From contig JBDSBP010000248.1 of the NCBI GenBank assembly GCA_039921525.1, positions 1 to 28,482 of the forward strand: a stretch of DNA of 28,482 bases, given 5' to 3'. The position numbers and the translations under genes were made by a program. This DNA comes from JADCRZ01 sp039921525. Its GTDB lineage: Bacteria; Bacteroidota; Bacteroidia; Chitinophagales; Chitinophagaceae. Shown here in pieces: positions 8,346 through 16,621 of the stretch. Position 1 is the first letter of the stretch, and each line of letters begins with the position of its first letter. Under the pieces are notes generated by a model. It worked only from the letters and a program-made list of their open reading frames with translations, searched no databases and was not told the DNA's origin.

Positions 8346-8403
8346 AAAGGTTTGCCTTCGTAGTGCCGGCACACCAGGTTCAAACCTTATAGGTGTTAAA
8401 CAG
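8346..8403 (+). repeat. Palindromic dispersed repeat, copy 1
   Basis: An 8-bp perfect stem, AAGGTTTG at 8347-8354 and CAAACCTT at 8381-8388, encloses a 26-nt loop. The loop itself contains the 10-bp palindrome GTGCCGGCAC. The tail TATAGGTGTTAAACAG follows. A related copy in inverse orientation is at 25448-25502. It sits in the 204-bp gap between two plus-strand genes, where it could act as a terminator or processing site; that is inference. Confidence 0.75.
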
Positions 8404-8458
8404 ATTCTTATACCAGCAACCATGGCACGATTATTTTTAGCATAATCTAAAATTCGCC

Positions 8459-8896
8459 ATGAATCTCAAACTAAATCTAATAGCCGGGCTTGCCGGTGCC
8501 GTCGCTTTGAATATTTTACACGAAACAGTACGCCAATTCGATGCTGATGCACCTCGTATTGAATTGATCGGCGAAGAAGCATTAACAAAAGCAGTAAAAA
8601 GCACTGGAATAAATCCACCTACAGGAGAATCTTTATACCTTGCTACGTTGGCAGGTGATATTATCAGTAACGGCCTCTACTACAGTATGATCGGTGCCGG
8701 AAAAAACAAAAACCTGGTAGCAAATGGTGTAGGATATGGAATAGCTGCAGGAATTGGGGCAATAGTTTTTACCAAACCACTTGGCTTAAATGATGCACCG
8801 GTTAACCGAACCAATAAAACAAAGGTTATGACCGTGGCTTATTATGTTTTTGGCGCATTGATAACTGCTGCAATCATGAAAAAGTATACGAGGTAA
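8459..8896 (+). CDS. Small conserved-looking membrane protein, function unknown
   Basis: I do not recognise the family of this 145-residue protein. It is Gly/Ala-rich with three or four hydrophobic stretches: about residues 5-19 (LNLIAGLAGAVALNI), 62-80, 88-108 (VGYGIAAGIGAIVF) and 122-140 (VMTVAYYVFGALITAAIM). A charged soluble loop at about 20-58 contains HETVRQFDADAPRIELIGEE. It ends in a basic KKYTR tail. An inner-membrane location with short loops is likely. The start is uncertain because no clear ribosome-binding site is visible, but the hydrophobic N-terminus and codon use support a real gene. It is isolated, with a palindromic repeat upstream and a decayed SusD-like gene downstream. 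Confidence 0.65.
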   Translation: MNLKLNLIAGLAGAVALNILHETVRQFDADAPRIELIGEEALTKAVKSTGINPPTGESLYLATLAGDIISNGLYYSMIGAGKNKNLVANGVGYGIAAGIGAIVFTKPLGLNDAPVNRTNKTKVMTVAYYVFGALITAAIMKKYTR

Positions 8897-8989
8897 AAAC
8901 AGGCTTGATAATAATTTGATAGTCTGCGTTAAAGTCTACATCGGCTTCATCTGATAATTTTTTACAGGCCGTTGATCTCCATCCTTTAA

Positions 8990-9390
8990 ACCTGGCCCAT
9001 TATAGGTATGGATTTTACAGATGCCATAACTTTACTTCCTATTGAACCTGCGTATCCCGTAAGCACCCATTTGAATGCATCAAAAGCAGGACTGGCAAAA
9101 GCATATAAGTTTCAAAAAAAATACGATCTTGCGAAACCATTATTATATGCCGTTATGAATAGTGGCCTTTAAATTCTCTATATAAATTTCACGGAAAACC
9201 GGAAGTCTGCCAATGATGGCAAAACCACATGGGTAGAAGCTATTTTACACATACAGAATAGTCTCAAAGATGTAGGAGGAATAGAGAACGGTAAAACATT
9301 GTATCTTTCCGTACAGCAGAGGTAAAGGGTTGCTATGGTTTTAACCAGCCTTCACAAGACCTGGTTAATTTGTATAAGACAAACGCAGCT
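8990..9390 (+). pseudogene. Decayed RagB/SusD-like fragment
   Basis: Translation from 8990 gives a SusD-like middle segment, including DFTDAITLLP and then KAYKFQKKYDLAKPLL, which matches the SusD helix pattern 'LAK-x-Y-x-QK-x-Y-x-x-A-x-x-L'. A stop follows at 9170-9172. The same frame then reopens (INFTENRKSANDGKTTWVEA, later ILHIQNSLKDVGGIENG, compatible with the SusD 'F-x-IQ-S' region) and stops at 9323-9325. A +2 shift (from about 9307) gives GFNQPSQDLVNLYKTN, the typical SusD 'P-T-Q-x-L-V' motif. N- and C-terminal thirds are missing. The homology stops where the heptamer repeat begins, at about 9391. No SusC/TonB receptor gene is nearby. SusD identity rests on motif recognition only. Confidence 0.65.
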
Positions 9391-9461
9391 GGAGGAAACA
9401 TATCATACATTGATCTGCTGATAGCCGATAGCTGATAGCTAAAAGCTGATAGCTGATAGCC
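9391..9461 (+). repeat. Heptanucleotide repeat, second locus
   Basis: The block begins GGAGGAAAC and carries an ATTGA motif, then six 7-bp units from 9417 (GCTGATA, GCCGATA, GCTGATA, GCTAAAA, GCTGATA, GCTGATA) ending GCC. Both the leader and the heptamers match the right half of the repeat at 1729-1778. It abuts the SusD relic and ends 28 bp before the next gene, so unit-number changes would alter the leader of that gene. Confidence 0.85.
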
Positions 9462-9489
9462 ACTGAACTTAGCAGGTAAATTATTCCAT

Positions 9490-12400
9490 ATGAACTATAC
9501 GAAGGCAAACAAATTAATTATTGCCCTGTTTTTTTCGGTTATGATTTTTGCACAATGCAAAAGCAAAAAAAGTGAGGATAAAGAGGATAAAATCTATAGC
9601 GGAGCTGAGTTTGCCGCCAATATAAGATCTACGGAAGCCCGAACACCTGAAGCAGAACGACTTGGATTTAAGTTGCCTGAAGGTTTTGAAATACAGTTAT
9701 ATGCTTCCGAGCCAGATATCGAAAAGCCGATCAATATTTCATTTGATGCAAGGGGAAGGATGTGGGTAACACAGTCCTTCGAATATCCGTTCCCGGCAGT
9801 CCCCGGCAAAGGAAAGGATCACCTGACCATTTTAGAAGATACAGATGATGACGGCAAGGCAGATAAATTCATCAACTTTGTTGACACCCTTAATATTCCC
9901 ATCGGCGTATTACCAATGAATGATGGCGCCATTGCCTACAGCATTCCCAACTTGTATCGCTTCACGGATGTGAATGGCGATGGTAAGGCAGACAGTTCCA
10001 AAAAATTGTTTGGCCCTTTTAAAATAAATGACACACATGGCATGATCAGCAACCTGTTACGGGGCTTTGATGGATACGTGCATTCCTGTCATGGTTATAC
10101 GAATCGCGACACTATTGCCGGCACCGATGGTGATTCTATTTCCATGATTTCAGGAAATACCTTTCGCTTTCTACCCGATGGTTCCCATGTGGATCATACC
10201 ACGGATGGAAGAATAAATCCATTTGGACTGGTATATGATGAAATGGGATACATGTATTCAACCGATTGCCATACATCGCCTTTATATCAACTCATACGTG
10301 GAGCGGATTACACCCAATGGGGTAAGGAGGAAGGCATGGGATTTGGTCCTGACATGACGCCGTTATCAAATGAAGCCACCGCACTCGCGGGCATAGCTTA
10401 CTATGCAGATGCTCATTTTCCTGACAGTTATAAAAAGAACTTTTATATAGGGGATGTAGTGAGAAGCCGCGTGTACCGATACTCCTATGGATTCAAAGGT
10501 TCAACACCCATTGGGAAAAGAGAAGAAGATTTTATATTAAGCGAAGATCCCTGGTTCCGGCCAGTTGATGTTAAAATGGGGCCTGACGGCGCTTTGTATA
10601 TCGCCGATTTTTATAATTCCATAATTGGCCACTATGAAGTACCGCTCGATCATCCAAAAAGAGATCATAAGAGAGGCCGTATCTGGAGGGTCACTTACAA
10701 GGGAAAACACAACAAGTTGAATAACCTAACGGCAGCAACGGTAAATGAACTATTGCAGGCTCTTGGCATGGACAATATGTTTATAAGAATGTCGGCTGCG
10801 GATCAACTGGCAGACCGCATTGGATCAGCTGCGGCAGCACCTCTTATAGAAACATTAAATAAGAAAGATATTTCTTCCCGCCAATATATTCATGCGTTAT
10901 GGGCGCTGGAGCGGGTGCATGGATTAACACCCGATATAATAAAAAAATCAGCTGCCAGTGAAGATCCGGTCATCAGGCTTCACACTATGAAAATGCTGGC
11001 GGAAGAAAAACCCGACAGCAGTTTGCTCCTTCCGATTGTATTATCAGCATTGAGTGATAAAGATGAACATGTAAAACGTGCAGCAACCGAATTACTAATA
11101 AAATATCCGACTATCTCATCGGTGGAAGCAGCGATTACTGTTCTCCGTGAGGCCCCCGGCTATGACAATCATTTATATTATACGGGGAGACTATGTCTTC
11201 GAACACTTTTAAGAAATCCGCCGCTGATGAACCAGGTTGTTGCCATGAATTGGAAAGAGGATGATGCGGCCCACCTTGTTGATGTGATGGTAGGTGTGCC
11301 TTCTGTTGATGCCGGTATATTTATGTATGGTTTTATCAGGAAATATAATGCTCCCAAAGCGGCCGACCGCCGTGTGTTTCAGCATATTGCCCAATATGTT
11401 CCCTATAACAAACTCGATAGTACCGTTGCCATTGCAATGCGTAACAGCAAACCCGGTTCTGACTCAACAGATCTTTTGATATTCAGGGGCATTCAACAGG
11501 GAATAGCGCAGAGAGGGGAGAAAGAGAACCCTCAATTGATCCAGTGGGGCAAACAATTGGCTACAAATGTGCTGCATAAATATCCTTATGCATTCGCTAC
11601 ACCACCTTCTGTATTGAGGCTGCAGACCTTCGCTGCAGACGTTGCAGGAATTTACCAGATGAAGGAGATGATACCGGAATTAAACGCATTTGTACAACAT
11701 GCAACCACTAAGGAACTGTACCAGGGATCGGACGAACTTTTTGATTCTCTTATGAACCTTAAGAGATTTGCGATGCGTTCATTATTGAAGATGGATCCGG
11801 ACAATTCACCCACGATCGCTCTTCAAATACTAAACGACACGTCGGTTGATTTTCATTTCAAAAATGCGGTTGGCACTGTGCTGGGAGAGTTCCCGGGTAA
11901 AATTGTAAACAAGGTTTTGGGGGAAGTTAAAAATGCTCCACCCGATCTGCAGGCCGCCATCGCGATCGCGCTTGCCAATACAGCAGACGGCAAAGATGTT
12001 TTGTTCGGCCAGGTGAAAAAAGGAGTGATCTTACCGCGTACTTTAATGCTCCCGAGAGTGCAGGAAAGATTGCTGCTGAATATTTCACCGAAGCAAAAGA
12101 AAGAATATGATGCTGCAGTTGCAGGATTGGACCCCGTAGATAAAGAAAGGCAAACCATGATATTTGACAGGCTCACGGCCTACGATGCAACTAAGCCTAA
12201 ACCCACGCTTGACTCTGGGCTAAAAGTGTTTATCCAAAATTGTTCTCCCTGTCATATGATCGCTGGAAAGGGGGGAGCTATCGGGCCTAATCTTGATGGC
12301 GTTAATCAATGGGGTTCCAGGGCGCTTGCCGAAAAAATTCTTGATCCCAACAGGAATATTTCCGAGAACTTTAAGAACTATACGATCAAATTAAAAGATG

Positions 12401-12612
12401 GGAAAGTAAGTTCCGGCCTTTATCGCAGAGACGAAGGAGCGGTTGTTATATTTGCCGATGCTGCGGGACAGGAATTTTCTATTGCTAAAAAAGATATTGC
12501 ACAACAAACTGCATCTAAATTTACACTGATGCCAGATAATTTCAAGGACCGGCTCTCTCAACATGATTTTAATGCACTGATAAATTATTTATCCAATCAT
12601 AAAAACCTGTAA
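9490..12612 (+). CDS. Lipoprotein membrane-bound dehydrogenase with HEAT repeats and C-terminal cytochrome c domain (planctomycete type)
   Basis: This is a 1040-residue protein. It has a lipoprotein signal with a lipobox ending FAQC, lipid-anchored Cys23. Residues about 55-410 form the 'putative membrane-bound dehydrogenase' six-bladed-propeller domain known from Planctomycetes and Verrucomicrobia; hallmarks are GFEIQLYASEPDIEKPINI, FDARGRMWV, two DDDGKAD/NGDGKAD loops, NPFGLVYDEMG and GPDGALYIADFYN. Residues about 416-560 and beyond form HEAT-like helical repeats (IRMSAADQLADRIG, IRLHTMKMLAEEKP, VKRAATELLIKYP). The last 135 residues are a heme-binding domain with CSPCH (C918, C921, H922), IGPNLDG and a candidate axial Met1014 (TLMPDNF). 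It should be a periplasmic or surface redox enzyme, probably acting on a sugar or polyol; the substrate is unknown. Two FG-GAP propeller genes follow at 11 and 2 bp, suggesting an operon. Confidence 0.9.
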   Translation: MNYTKANKLIIALFFSVMIFAQCKSKKSEDKEDKIYSGAEFAANIRSTEARTPEAERLGFKLPEGFEIQLYASEPDIEKPINISFDARGRMWVTQSFEYPFPAVPGKGKDHLTILEDTDDDGKADKFINFVDTLNIPIGVLPMNDGAIAYSIPNLYRFTDVNGDGKADSSKKLFGPFKINDTHGMISNLLRGFDGYVHSCHGYTNRDTIAGTDGDSISMISGNTFRFLPDGSHVDHTTDGRINPFGLVYDEMGYMYSTDCHTSPLYQLIRGADYTQWGKEEGMGFGPDMTPLSNEATALAGIAYYADAHFPDSYKKNFYIGDVVRSRVYRYSYGFKGSTPIGKREEDFILSEDPWFRPVDVKMGPDGALYIADFYNSIIGHYEVPLDHPKRDHKRGRIWRVTYKGKHNKLNNLTAATVNELLQALGMDNMFIRMSAADQLADRIGSAAAAPLIETLNKKDISSRQYIHALWALERVHGLTPDIIKKSAASEDPVIRLHTMKMLAEEKPDSSLLLPIVLSALSDKDEHVKRAATELLIKYPTISSVEAAITVLREAPGYDNHLYYTGRLCLRTLLRNPPLMNQVVAMNWKEDDAAHLVDVMVGVPSVDAGIFMYGFIRKYNAPKAADRRVFQHIAQYVPYNKLDSTVAIAMRNSKPGSDSTDLLIFRGIQQGIAQRGEKENPQLIQWGKQLATNVLHKYPYAFATPPSVLRLQTFAADVAGIYQMKEMIPELNAFVQHATTKELYQGSDELFDSLMNLKRFAMRSLLKMDPDNSPTIALQILNDTSVDFHFKNAVGTVLGEFPGKIVNKVLGEVKNAPPDLQAAIAIALANTADGKDVLFGQVKKGVILPRTLMLPRVQERLLLNISPKQKKEYDAAVAGLDPVDKERQTMIFDRLTAYDATKPKPTLDSGLKVFIQNCSPCHMIAGKGGAIGPNLDGVNQWGSRALAEKILDPNRNISENFKNYTIKLKDGKVSSGLYRRDEGAVVIFADAAGQEFSIAKKDIAQQTASKFTLMPDNFKDRLSQHDFNALINYLSNHKNL

Positions 12613-12623
12613 ATTTTTATGGG

Positions 12624-13799
12624 ATGCCTGTAAGAATATGCAAAACCTTGTTCGTTTGTGCAGCAACGATAGTATCCGGTGTTTGTTATTGCCAAACGCC
12701 GGATTCTGTCAGGTTTAATAAAATCATTCTTACAAAAGATTTTATTTCTGAAGGTATTGCCATCGGTGATGTGAACAGGGATGGGAAAACAGATGTGCTG
12801 GCAGGCACATATTGGTTCGACGCACCGGCGTGGAAGAAACATGAAATAGATTCGGGCAGGGTTTATTTCCAGGACAATGTGTACAGTCATTCTTTTTTGA
12901 ATTATAGCATGGATGTTAATCTTGACGGGTGGACGGAACAGCTGGTGATAGATTTTCCGGGAACGACAGCGATATGGTACGAGAACAACCACAATAAAAA
13001 ACGCTACTGGATAAAACATCTTATATATGAAACGGTGGGAAATGAATCGCCCGCTTTTGTGGATGTTGATGGGAGAACCGACCTGTTATGCGCTGATTCA
13101 AAAGAATTGCAAATGATATGGTTCCGCGCACCATTAATAAAAGGCGCAACGGCATGGCAAAAATATACAATCAGCGAAAAGAATGCGCCCGGTACTGAAA
13201 TTTTTTCACATGGACCTGGGTTGAGTGATCTCAATAAAGATGGGCGAGCTGATGTGATTATAAGGGAAGGATGGTGGGAGTGCCCTGAAGATCGCACGAA
13301 ACCCGACTGGACATTTCACAAGGCCGACCTGGGAGATGAATGTTCTCAGATGTATGTGATGGATGTAAACAATGATGGAAACATGGATGTGATCAGTGCT
13401 TCGGCGCATTTATCCGGCGTATAGTGGCATGAACAAATTAAAGATAGCGTTGGAAATGTTAGCTGGCAGAATCATGTGATTAGTTATGCCTTCGCAGAAT
13501 CACACGCGGTTGCGCTGGCTGATTTAAACGGGGATGGTTACCCTGATATAGTGACGGGCAAGCGTACCCTGAGAAGTAATACCTGGCGCAGTAATCCGGG
13601 CACACATGGTCCGCCCTTACTATATTGGTATGAATGTACGCCCGGCAAAGAGCCCTGCTGGATACCGCACCTTATAGATGAAACTTCGGGTGCAGGACTG
13701 AACCTTGTAACAAAAGACATTAACCAGGACGGTAAAACAGATCTCGTAATTGCCAATTTTAAAGGAGTTTTTATATTTCAAAATATCAAAACCAAATAG
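12624..13799 (+). pseudogene. FG-GAP/VCBS seven-bladed propeller protein interrupted by an amber codon
   Basis: The frame 12624-13799 (392 codons) is open except for one TAG at 13422-13424. It aligns end to end with the neighbouring gene at 13802. There the equivalent text is GIWWHEQ and here it is GV-stop-WHEQ, so the TAG replaces a Trp TGG by a single G-to-A change. Before the stop (266 residues) are a Sec signal peptide (cleavage near CYCQ) and calcium loops such as DVNRDGKTD, DVNLDGW and DLNKDGRAD. After it (13425-13799) come DLNGDGYPD and DINQDGKTD. A second difference is a two-residue deletion in one calcium loop (DVDGRTD against DVDGDGRAD). The gene is either a young pseudogene, a sequencing error or, less likely, read through. 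Spacing of 11 bp upstream and 2 bp downstream supports an operon. Confidence 0.88.
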
Positions 13800-13801
13800 C
13801 T

Positions 13802-15016
13802 ATGATAATGAATAAAAGCCGGTATCTATTTATGATGTGTATATTAATCGGAGCCGGTTTTAGCGCTTACCCGCAACTGGTAGACACTTCTTTTGCAGGC
13901 TTTAAAAAGTACATCTTAAGTAATGATTTTATTTCTGAAGGAGTGGCAGCAGGAGATGTAAATAATGATGGGAAAATAGATGTGCTTGCTGGATCTTATT
14001 GGTTCGAAGCACCATCATGGAAGCGTCATCAACTGGCCGAAGGAAAAACCTATGAAGTTAAAACACAGTATAGCCGCTCATTTATCGATCATTGTATGGA
14101 TGTAAACCTGGATGGATGGAATGACCTGATCGTTGTTGATTTTCCCGGAATGAGTGCATCCTGGTTCGAAAATCCGAAAAATAAAGAAGGCTATTGGACC
14201 AAACATCTTATCTATGAAACAGTAGGTAATGAATCGCCTGCATTTGTTGACGTAGATGGCGACGGACGTGCCGACCTGATTTGTGCCGATTCAAAACAAC
14301 GGCAGATGGTATGGCTGCAATCACCCACTACAAAAGGCGGAACGGAATGGAAGAAATTTCCTGTTAGCGTAACTAATCCTGCAGGCACCGATATTTTTTC
14401 ACATGGGCTTGGTTTTGGCGATGTAAATAAAGACGGGAAAAAAGACCTGATCATTAAAAACGGCTGGTGGGAAGGTCCGGCAGATCCAAAGAAACCCAAC
14501 TGGAAGTTTCACCCGGCCGATATTGGAGAAGATTGTTCGCAGATGTATGCACTGGATGTAAACGGCGATGGGTTGCCGGATGTTATCAGTGCCTCCGCCC
14601 ATAAATATGGCATCTGGTGGCACGAGCAGTCGCGTGATGACCAGGGCCTGCCCGCCTGGGATCATCATACCATCAGCTATTCTTCGTCTCAAACACATGC
14701 AGTAGCCATGGCAGATTTTAACAGCGATGGCAACCCGGATTTTGTAACGGGAAAAAGATATTTAGCCCATCTTGAACACACTAATCCAAGTAATAAATCA
14801 ACCATTGACCCAGGCACTTATGATAAACCCGCGATATACTGGTTTGAATTCACCCCCGGTAAAAAACCCTACTGGATCGAACATAAAATCGATGACGATT
14901 CAGGAGTAGGCATCAACCTCGTTGCGCAGGATATTACCGGTGACGGTTTGCCGGATATTATTGTTGCCAATAAAAGAGGAGTGTTTGTGTTTGAGAATTT
15001 GATGAAGAAGAAGTAG
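13802..15016 (+). CDS. Secreted FG-GAP/VCBS repeat seven-bladed propeller protein
   Basis: This 404-residue protein has a Sec signal peptide (residues 1-24, cleavage near AYPQ). Seven DxDxDG-type calcium loops are spaced through it, starting at D52, D100, D150, D207, D252, D305 and D377 (for example DVNNDGKID, DVDGDGRAD, DVNGDGLPD, DITGDGLPD). This is the count expected for a seven-bladed integrin-type propeller. Such proteins bind ligands, often glycans or proteins, rather than catalyse by themselves; no catalytic motif is apparent. A second in-frame ATG lies 6 nt downstream, so the start is approximate. It is the intact paralogue of the amber-interrupted gene 2 bp upstream, and both follow the heme dehydrogenase. 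A role as accessory or substrate-binding subunit of that enzyme is inference. Confidence 0.9.
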   Translation: MIMNKSRYLFMMCILIGAGFSAYPQLVDTSFAGFKKYILSNDFISEGVAAGDVNNDGKIDVLAGSYWFEAPSWKRHQLAEGKTYEVKTQYSRSFIDHCMDVNLDGWNDLIVVDFPGMSASWFENPKNKEGYWTKHLIYETVGNESPAFVDVDGDGRADLICADSKQRQMVWLQSPTTKGGTEWKKFPVSVTNPAGTDIFSHGLGFGDVNKDGKKDLIIKNGWWEGPADPKKPNWKFHPADIGEDCSQMYALDVNGDGLPDVISASAHKYGIWWHEQSRDDQGLPAWDHHTISYSSSQTHAVAMADFNSDGNPDFVTGKRYLAHLEHTNPSNKSTIDPGTYDKPAIYWFEFTPGKKPYWIEHKIDDDSGVGINLVAQDITGDGLPDIIVANKRGVFVFENLMKKK

Positions 15017-15041
15017 GGTAGTGGATTTTTCATCTACTCCC

Positions 15042-15108
15042 TGTATTTTCAGCCAAAGAAAGCAAGATGCTTTTATTCAGGAAGCAAAAAGCGCTTCGCT
15101 GAAAAAAA
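15042..15108 (+). repeat. TTTCAGCC palindromic repeat, diverged copy
   Basis: TGTATTTTCAGCCAAAG, then a TTTTATTCAGGAAGCAAAAAG middle, then GCGCTTCGCTGAAAA. This is a diverged copy of the repeat at 15155-15222 in the same orientation, 26 bp after the FG-GAP stop codon. Confidence 0.7.
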
Positions 15109-15154
15109 ATTTAGAGGTCTTCTAAAAAGTCCTTCATTCAGCCTCTCCACGTAC

Positions 15155-15222
15155 TGTCATTTCAGCCAAAGCGCGTAAGATGATTTTATTCAAACAGCAA
15201 AAGGCGCTTTGCTGAAATGACA
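15155..15222 (+). terminator. 68-bp palindromic repeat, possible bidirectional terminator
   Basis: The left arm TGTCATTTCAGCCAAAGCGC (15155-15174) pairs with the right arm GCGCTTTGCTGAAATGACA (15204-15222). The stem is 19 bp with a single bulged C, and the loop is about 29 nt. It lies between two convergent genes (plus-strand FG-GAP ending at 15016, minus-strand PKD gene ending at 15306), the usual place for a two-way terminator. It is one of three related copies in 270 bp, so it is also a repeat family member. The terminator role is inferred from position and fold; there is no strong U-tract. Confidence 0.55.
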
Positions 15223-15273
15223 AATGATAGTAAGGTTTAGTATAGTAATTCATTAATTAGCGTATCACTAACA

Positions 15274-15311
15274 TGTCATTTCAGCCAAAGCACGATGGCT
15301 CTATTTTAAAG
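15274..15311 (+). repeat. TTTCAGCC palindromic repeat, truncated copy
   Basis: TGTCATTTCAGCCAAAGCAC matches the left arm of the 15155 repeat, and then the similarity fades through CTATTTTAAAG into the last codons of the PKD gene, whose stop is at 15306-15308. The right arm is missing. Confidence 0.6.
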
Positions 15312-16487
15312 TTTGTAAAAAACTTTATTCCGTATTCCGTATTGCGTTTTTACTTTATAAAAATAAGAACCTGCAGGCAGCCTGGAAACATTTACTGTTA
15401 ATGGGTTATTCCCCTGTGTAAGTATTACGGACTGCTGTATAAATTGAACAATTCCATCCAGGTTCACAATTGAGATCGTTGCAACAGTGTTATTATTCTT
15501 ACTATATATTACCGTTTTCAAAATTTCATGAACCGGGCTGGGGTAAAGTGAAACAATACCTATCTGATTATTATCAGTTGAAGGAGCCTCCTCAACTTTA
15601 ACAGCTACACAGAGCCTGCTTTCACAGCCTTTTGCAGTTTTAATACTCAGGCACACCTCATAATTTCCAAACCTCGCAAACTCATGAGCAGGCGAAGCAT
15701 CGTTACTGGTGGTACCATCCCTGAAATCCCATTTGGTTTCAACAATCTTATCATTTGCAGTCAACACACTTGAACTACTATTAAAACGAACTTTTTTCGG
15801 ACCTAGCTTTTCAAAAGTGAATCTTGCAGAACAGGTAATAGCAGGAGAAGCCGGTTGAACAGAAATGGCTTTACAAATTTTACTTTCACAGCCGCTGGCT
15901 GTTTTAATCGTTAAACACACTTCATATACACCATCGTGTGGGAAAGTGTGTGTGGGATCTACGCGATTCAATAATGAAGCGGATCCATCACGAAAGGCCC
16001 AGCTCCTGGTAACGATATTATCTCCATTACCCGTTTCAGATACACTGCTGTTAAACTTTACAGACAAAGCGGCAACCGTTGAAGAAACCGGAACCGATTC
16101 CGCTGTAAATTTAGCAGCGCAGGAAGGTGGGGGTGTGGTAAGGCATACGGTAAAGGTTGCTTCAACTATTTTCGATGACGAAACTTCCTTTTCCTGCACT
16201 AATACAATACCATCGCAGTTTTTGACGCTGATGCGTGTTCTTCGTATATCACCTCCCGTGCAGGTAATTTCTTTCGAGTAAAAACCCTCGCTGTTTGTAA
16301 CCGCTACCTGCTCGCTGCATGATGCAGTACCCGCGGTTAAATAAACGGCAATATTTACGGATGTGTTAGCAGATGCACTGCCATTCGAGAGTTTGATGGA
16401 TCCTTTTACTGTAATTACATTAGCCTGTACAGCTATTGTGGTAAAAAGCATTGTAACAAAAAAGAATAAGTAAAATTGTTTTTTCAT
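15306..16487 (-). CDS. PKD-domain protein with type IX secretion C-terminal sorting domain
   Basis: This is a 393-residue secreted protein. Residues 1-22 are a Sec signal peptide. About 24-115 is a Cys-containing beta domain that may be carboxypeptidase-regulatory-like (SNGSASANTSVNIAVYL, then TNSEGFYSKEI). Two tandem PKD domains follow (about 123-211 and 219-300), with the core motifs WAFRDG and WDFRDG and matching strands GVYEVCLTIKTASGCES and GNYEVCLSIKTAKGCES. The usual PKD core is WDFGDG, so the Gly-to-Arg change in both repeats is unusual and suggests internal duplication. Residues about 310-393 form a T9SS sorting domain (VSLYPSPVHEIL, LPAGSYFYKVKT and a terminal NKVFYKL), which directs the protein to the cell surface or medium via the type IX system. 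The function is probably adhesion or matrix related. It stands alone. Confidence 0.88.
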   Translation of the reverse strand: MKKQFYLFFFVTMLFTTIAVQANVITVKGSIKLSNGSASANTSVNIAVYLTAGTASCSEQVAVTNSEGFYSKEITCTGGDIRRTRISVKNCDGIVLVQEKEVSSSKIVEATFTVCLTTPPPSCAAKFTAESVPVSSTVAALSVKFNSSVSETGNGDNIVTRSWAFRDGSASLLNRVDPTHTFPHDGVYEVCLTIKTASGCESKICKAISVQPASPAITCSARFTFEKLGPKKVRFNSSSSVLTANDKIVETKWDFRDGTTSNDASPAHEFARFGNYEVCLSIKTAKGCESRLCVAVKVEEAPSTDNNQIGIVSLYPSPVHEILKTVIYSKNNNTVATISIVNLDGIVQFIQQSVILTQGNNPLTVNVSRLPAGSYFYKVKTQYGIRNKVFYKL

Positions 16488-16621
16488 GTGGCGCGAGTTG
16501 AAGGATTAAATGGTGAGTACTTTATTATGGAGACCTTGTAAAGATCCTTTGGTTGTGTAAGAACGAAAATAAAATTCATTTTTTATAATTTTTACAAACT
16601 ATGATGCCTGCATCATTAACC

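Noticed and set aside
15865..16281. Plus-strand 138-codon frame opposite the PKD gene
   Set aside because: It is antisense to clear PKD-domain coding sequence and has no recognisable domain.
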